Shown one piece after another: positions 5,330 to 8,177 of a stretch of DNA of 8,177 nucleotides (position 1 is its first letter; each line of letters opens with the position of its first letter). Under the pieces are notes generated by a model that worked only from the letters and a program-made list of their open reading frames with translations, did no database searches and had not been told where the DNA came from. The position numbers were made by a program, and so were the translations under genes. Origin of the DNA: an uncultured Flavobacteriaceae bacterium (GTDB lineage: Bacteria > Bacteroidota > Bacteroidia > Flavobacteriales > Flavobacteriaceae); assembly GCA_947311815.1 (NCBI GenBank), contig CAMZMA010000075.1, positions 1-8,177 of the forward strand, in the 5' to 3' direction.

Positions 5330-7809
5330 TGCGCCTATTAATAATCACTTTTTTACTATTGATACATTTTGTAGGATTTTCGCAAAGTGTAAAAGTTTTA
5401 GACAAAGAAACAGGTAAAATTGTAAAAGATGTTATTGTGTATAATCAATCAAAAACGACACAAGTAACAACAGGAAAGGATGGTAAAGTGTCTGTTGCAG
5501 ATTTTAAAAAGAAAGACACACTTATTTTTTCTCATTTATCATACGCAAAATTTATTACCAATAAAGGGGCATTAAAGAAGCAGCACTATGTTGTTTTTTT
5601 AACCAAAGAATCAGAACAATTAGATGAGTTGGTACTTTCGGTGTTTAAAAAAGATGAAAAAACATCTAGAATTGCAGAACAAGTAGCGGTGTTATCTTTA
5701 AGAGATATTCAAAAAGTATCACCACAAACATCGGCAGATTTGTTGGCGTCAATACCAGGTATTAAAGTGCAAAAATCGCAGTTTGGTGGCGGTAGCCCAG
5801 TGTTAAGAGGTATGGAATCTAACCGAGTGCTTTTGGTAGTAGATGGCGTGCGATTAAACAACGCTATTTATAGAAAAGGACATTTGCAAAACTCCATTAC
5901 TATTTCTCCTAATTTATTAGAAAGAACCGAAGTTGTTTTTGGACCATCTTCTGTAATTTATGGTTCAGATGCTTTAGGTGGCGTAATTCATTACTACACA
6001 AAAACACCAAAACTTTCGGATGATAATGAAGTGAAAAGCAATTTTTTCAGCAGATATTCTTCCGTAAATCAAGAAGTAACAAGCAATGTGTCGGCAGAGT
6101 TACGTTTTAAAAAATGGGCATCATTTACAAGTATTTCGTATAGTGATTTTGGCGATTTACAAATGGGAAAAAATCGTTCTCATGGATTTTCTAATTGGGG
6201 TAAAGTGTTTTATTTTTCTGAAAACACCAACACCAATTACACAGCAACACCTACAGTAAATTCAAATTCAAATACACAAAGAAATACAGGTTTTACACAA
6301 ACCGATGTGTTGCAAAAATTCTATTTTCCAGTCTCTAAAACTACCGATGTAAGAATTAACTTACAGTACTCTACATCATCAAAAGTACCCAGATTTGATC
6401 GATTGGCAGAATTAAATAACGATACTGATTCGTCGTCCTTAAAATTTGCAGAATGGTATTATGGGCCACAACAAAGATTATTGATTTCGCCTCAAATCAT
6501 CATCAACCCTAATAATAAATGGATAGATAAAGGAACCATTACGTTGGCGTATCAAAACATAAAAGAAAGTAGAATTCAACGAAAATTTAATAGTTTAAAC
6601 AGATCATACAGAGAAGAAACGGTAGATGTTTATAGTGTAAACGGAGATTTTAACGTACCACTTACTAATAATAAAAATCGCAGTTTGTCTTACGGATTTG
6701 AGCTTACTTACAACAGTGTAAGATCTAAATCTTATGGAAAAACATTGATGGTTTCAGGAAATGAAATCACAGGATTTTCAAATACATTTAATGTGCAATC
6801 TCGATATCCAGATGGTAAAAGTAATTATACAAGTACTGCGAGTTATGTAGATTACAGACAAGATGTAAGTAGTAAATCTACGTTGAATTCGGGTATTAGA
6901 TTTACCTATACAAAGCTAAATGCACAATGGATAGACCAAACATTTATTACCTTACCATCAACAAAAATAAGTTTACAAAACGCTGCAATAACCGCTACTT
7001 TAGGCTACATTTATAAACCTAAAAAAAGTTGGCAAATTAATTATGTAATCTCTTCGGGTTTTAGATCTCCAAATATTGATGATGTGGGTAGGGTAAGAGA
7101 AAAAGGAGGCGATGTTACCGTGCCAAACATTCATTTAAAACCTGAATTTGCATACAATGCAGAAGTCGGAATTCAAAAATATTTAAATAACAAACGTTTT
7201 AAAATTGGCGGGAACGTGTATTATACATTGCTCACCAATTATATTGTAAGAGATGCTTTTCAACTAAATGGGAGTAACACTATTTTATACGATGGAGATG
7301 TAGCGAATGTTGTTGCAAATCAAAATAGAAAAAACGCATTTATAACAGGTTTTACAGGAAATTATCAAGGAAAAATTTCTAATCATTGGAAAACATCAGG
7401 CTTTATTACTTTTACAAAAGGAAAAACGTTAGATACCGATGAACCATTGTCTTCCATTCCGCCACTTTTTGGACAATTCGAAATTAATTATAAAAAAGAA
7501 AAACTTACATTAGGTAGTTCAATTCGATTTAATAGTAGAAAAAAAATAACAGATTATAATTTTACCGAAGGTATTGATAATCATGAAGAAACACCTATCA
7601 TAAATAGTGTAGCTACTGCAGATATTGATAAATACTACGGCACACCTTCTTGGTATGTAATTGGTGTAAATAGTTCGTATTTTTTGAATGATCATTGGAA
7701 AGTACAAGCGCAATTAACTAATCTTTTTGATGCACATTACAAAGAATTTGCTTCAGGTATTTCTGCTCCTGGTAGAAACGTATCGGTTTCTTTTTTAGCT
7801 AATTTTTAG
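5329..7809 (+). CDS. TonB-dependent outer-membrane receptor, ligand unknown (haem-receptor-like boxes)
   Basis: This 826-residue receptor should import a scarce nutrient across the outer membrane using TonB-ExbBD energy. A signal peptide (MRLLIITFLLLIHFVGFSQ) is followed by a carboxypeptidase-regulatory-like domain (about 20-95) typical of Bacteroidota receptors. The plug domain (about 113-223) contains RGMESNRVLLVVDGVRLNNA (160-179) and YGSDALGG (211-218). A long beta-barrel ends in the canonical NLFDAHYKEFASGISAPGRN segment and a terminal Phe. Barrel residues FRSPN (578-582) and PNIHLKPE (599-606, with His602) resemble the FRAP and NPxL boxes of haem/haemoglobin receptors, and the plug motif is also of that type. 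This favours haem or a related metal ligand but does not establish it, because related boxes occur in receptors for other ligands. It is the last gene of the porZ-recO operon and lies 1 base inside the recO stop. It is neither a SusC-type receptor with a SusD partner nor truncated. Confidence 0.93.
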   Translation: MRLLIITFLLLIHFVGFSQSVKVLDKETGKIVKDVIVYNQSKTTQVTTGKDGKVSVADFKKKDTLIFSHLSYAKFITNKGALKKQHYVVFLTKESEQLDELVLSVFKKDEKTSRIAEQVAVLSLRDIQKVSPQTSADLLASIPGIKVQKSQFGGGSPVLRGMESNRVLLVVDGVRLNNAIYRKGHLQNSITISPNLLERTEVVFGPSSVIYGSDALGGVIHYYTKTPKLSDDNEVKSNFFSRYSSVNQEVTSNVSAELRFKKWASFTSISYSDFGDLQMGKNRSHGFSNWGKVFYFSENTNTNYTATPTVNSNSNTQRNTGFTQTDVLQKFYFPVSKTTDVRINLQYSTSSKVPRFDRLAELNNDTDSSSLKFAEWYYGPQQRLLISPQIIINPNNKWIDKGTITLAYQNIKESRIQRKFNSLNRSYREETVDVYSVNGDFNVPLTNNKNRSLSYGFELTYNSVRSKSYGKTLMVSGNEITGFSNTFNVQSRYPDGKSNYTSTASYVDYRQDVSSKSTLNSGIRFTYTKLNAQWIDQTFITLPSTKISLQNAAITATLGYIYKPKKSWQINYVISSGFRSPNIDDVGRVREKGGDVTVPNIHLKPEFAYNAEVGIQKYLNNKRFKIGGNVYYTLLTNYIVRDAFQLNGSNTILYDGDVANVVANQNRKNAFITGFTGNYQGKISNHWKTSGFITFTKGKTLDTDEPLSSIPPLFGQFEINYKKEKLTLGSSIRFNSRKKITDYNFTEGIDNHEETPIINSVATADIDKYYGTPSWYVIGVNSSYFLNDHWKVQAQLTNLFDAHYKEFASGISAPGRNVSVSFLANF

Positions 7810-8155
7810 GAGAAATTCTGTTCCCTTCATCGTCAAAATTTTTAGCAAGTTCTTGTTCGGTTTTTATCACCGAAGCACCTAAAGATAGTAACATAATTAC
7901 CATAGGTTGCCAACTTATTTTGCCAGAAAAAAGAAAAACAAACAATAAAGAAGTGCCAAATGAAATAGCAGAAAACAGTAAAAATTGTTTGTTGAAAAAT
8001 GCATTTGCAAATTGCCAAACATCTTCATTTAACATAGATTTATTAGTTCTGTAGCCATAAATTCCATTGATTTTTTTTGGAGGGAAAAAGTAAAAAATGA
8101 TACTAAATAAAAAGAGTAATCCGTTTACAGATAAGACGTATATATAAGGGTTCAT
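7799..8155 (-). CDS. SdpI-family small membrane protein
   Basis: This 118-residue protein carries the SdpI/YhfL-type domain. It has an N-terminal helix (about 4-24), the conserved loop FPPKKINGIYGYRTNKSMLNED (about 23-44) followed by WQFAN, two further hydrophobic helices (about 57-77 and 81-95), and a polar tail with TEQELAKNFDDEGN. In Bacillus, SdpI is the immunity protein against the SdpC toxin and helps sequester the SdpR repressor. Stand-alone short homologues in Bacteroidota have no proven function, and no sdpC- or sdpR-like gene is present here, so an immunity role should not be assumed. The gene is convergent with the TonB receptor and their ends overlap by 11 bases, with no terminator hairpin between them. 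Only 22 bases lie upstream within the window, so its promoter cannot be judged. Confidence 0.85.
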   Translation of the reverse strand: MNPYIYVLSVNGLLFLFSIIFYFFPPKKINGIYGYRTNKSMLNEDVWQFANAFFNKQFLLFSAISFGTSLLFVFLFSGKISWQPMVIMLLSLGASVIKTEQELAKNFDDEGNRISPKN

Positions 8156-8177
8156 AATGTCATTTTTTAATATTCAT

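Noticed and set aside
7519..7713. Minus-strand open frame of 64 codons
   Set aside because: It lies within the well-supported receptor barrel and shows no promoter or domain of its own.
7799..8155. SdpI-like protein as part of a toxin-immunity system
   Set aside because: No toxin, ArsR-type repressor or other Sdp partner is present in the window; short SdpI-like proteins are common in Bacteroidota without such partners.

Overview
The window is AT-rich DNA from a member of the Bacteroidota, most likely the family Flavobacteriaceae. Three things point there. It carries a type IX secretion component (PorZ) with its own C-terminal sorting domain. Its TonB-dependent receptor has a carboxypeptidase-regulatory-like N-terminal extension. 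Its promoter-like sites fit the Bacteroidota consensus (TTG, about 19 bases, TAnnTTTG), and Shine-Dalgarno sequences are absent. The gene content is mostly cell-envelope housekeeping; there is no prophage, CRISPR array or insertion sequence.

Layout. (1) Bases 1-144 hold a near-perfect inverted repeat (36 of 37 pairs matching) around the 5' end of a plsC-type acyltransferase gene. (2) plsC (71-856) and a haemolysin-III/PAQR-type membrane protein gene (853-1494) overlap by 4 bases on the plus strand. (3) The gap at 1495-1712 holds a promoter-like site, three consecutive hairpins and a T-run, which together look like a small-RNA gene of about 80 nt. (4) A CYTH-domain phosphatase gene (1713-2186) lies on the minus strand and shares its end with the terminator. 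(5) A divergent intergenic region leads into a three-gene plus-strand operon, porZ (2274-4607), recO (4607-5329) and a TonB-dependent receptor (5329-7809), each joined to the next by a 1-base stop/start overlap. (6) A small SdpI-like membrane protein gene (7799-8155) runs convergently and overlaps the receptor gene by 11 bases.

The most striking observation is at the left edge. As written, plsC would begin with an untypical leader (MIYIFIFSNENCT). If the 70-bp segment between the repeat arms (38-107) is reverse-complemented, the frame instead starts MKYLKIPFALIWRLWFYVLM and gains a TAnnTTTG box just upstream, which is a far more natural start for this family. The 5' end of plsC is therefore inverted in this window. 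Either this is an invertible DNA switch, a known type of control in Bacteroidota, or it is a fold-back artefact at a contig end. The second candidate for a new element is the small structured RNA between the haemolysin-like gene and the CYTH gene.

Functionally, PlsC supplies phosphatidic acid for membrane phospholipids, PorZ belongs to the outer-membrane attachment complex of type IX secretion, the TonB receptor imports a scarce nutrient (a haem-like ligand is possible but unproven), and RecO works in RecF-pathway DNA repair. No single pathway unites the porZ-recO-receptor operon.
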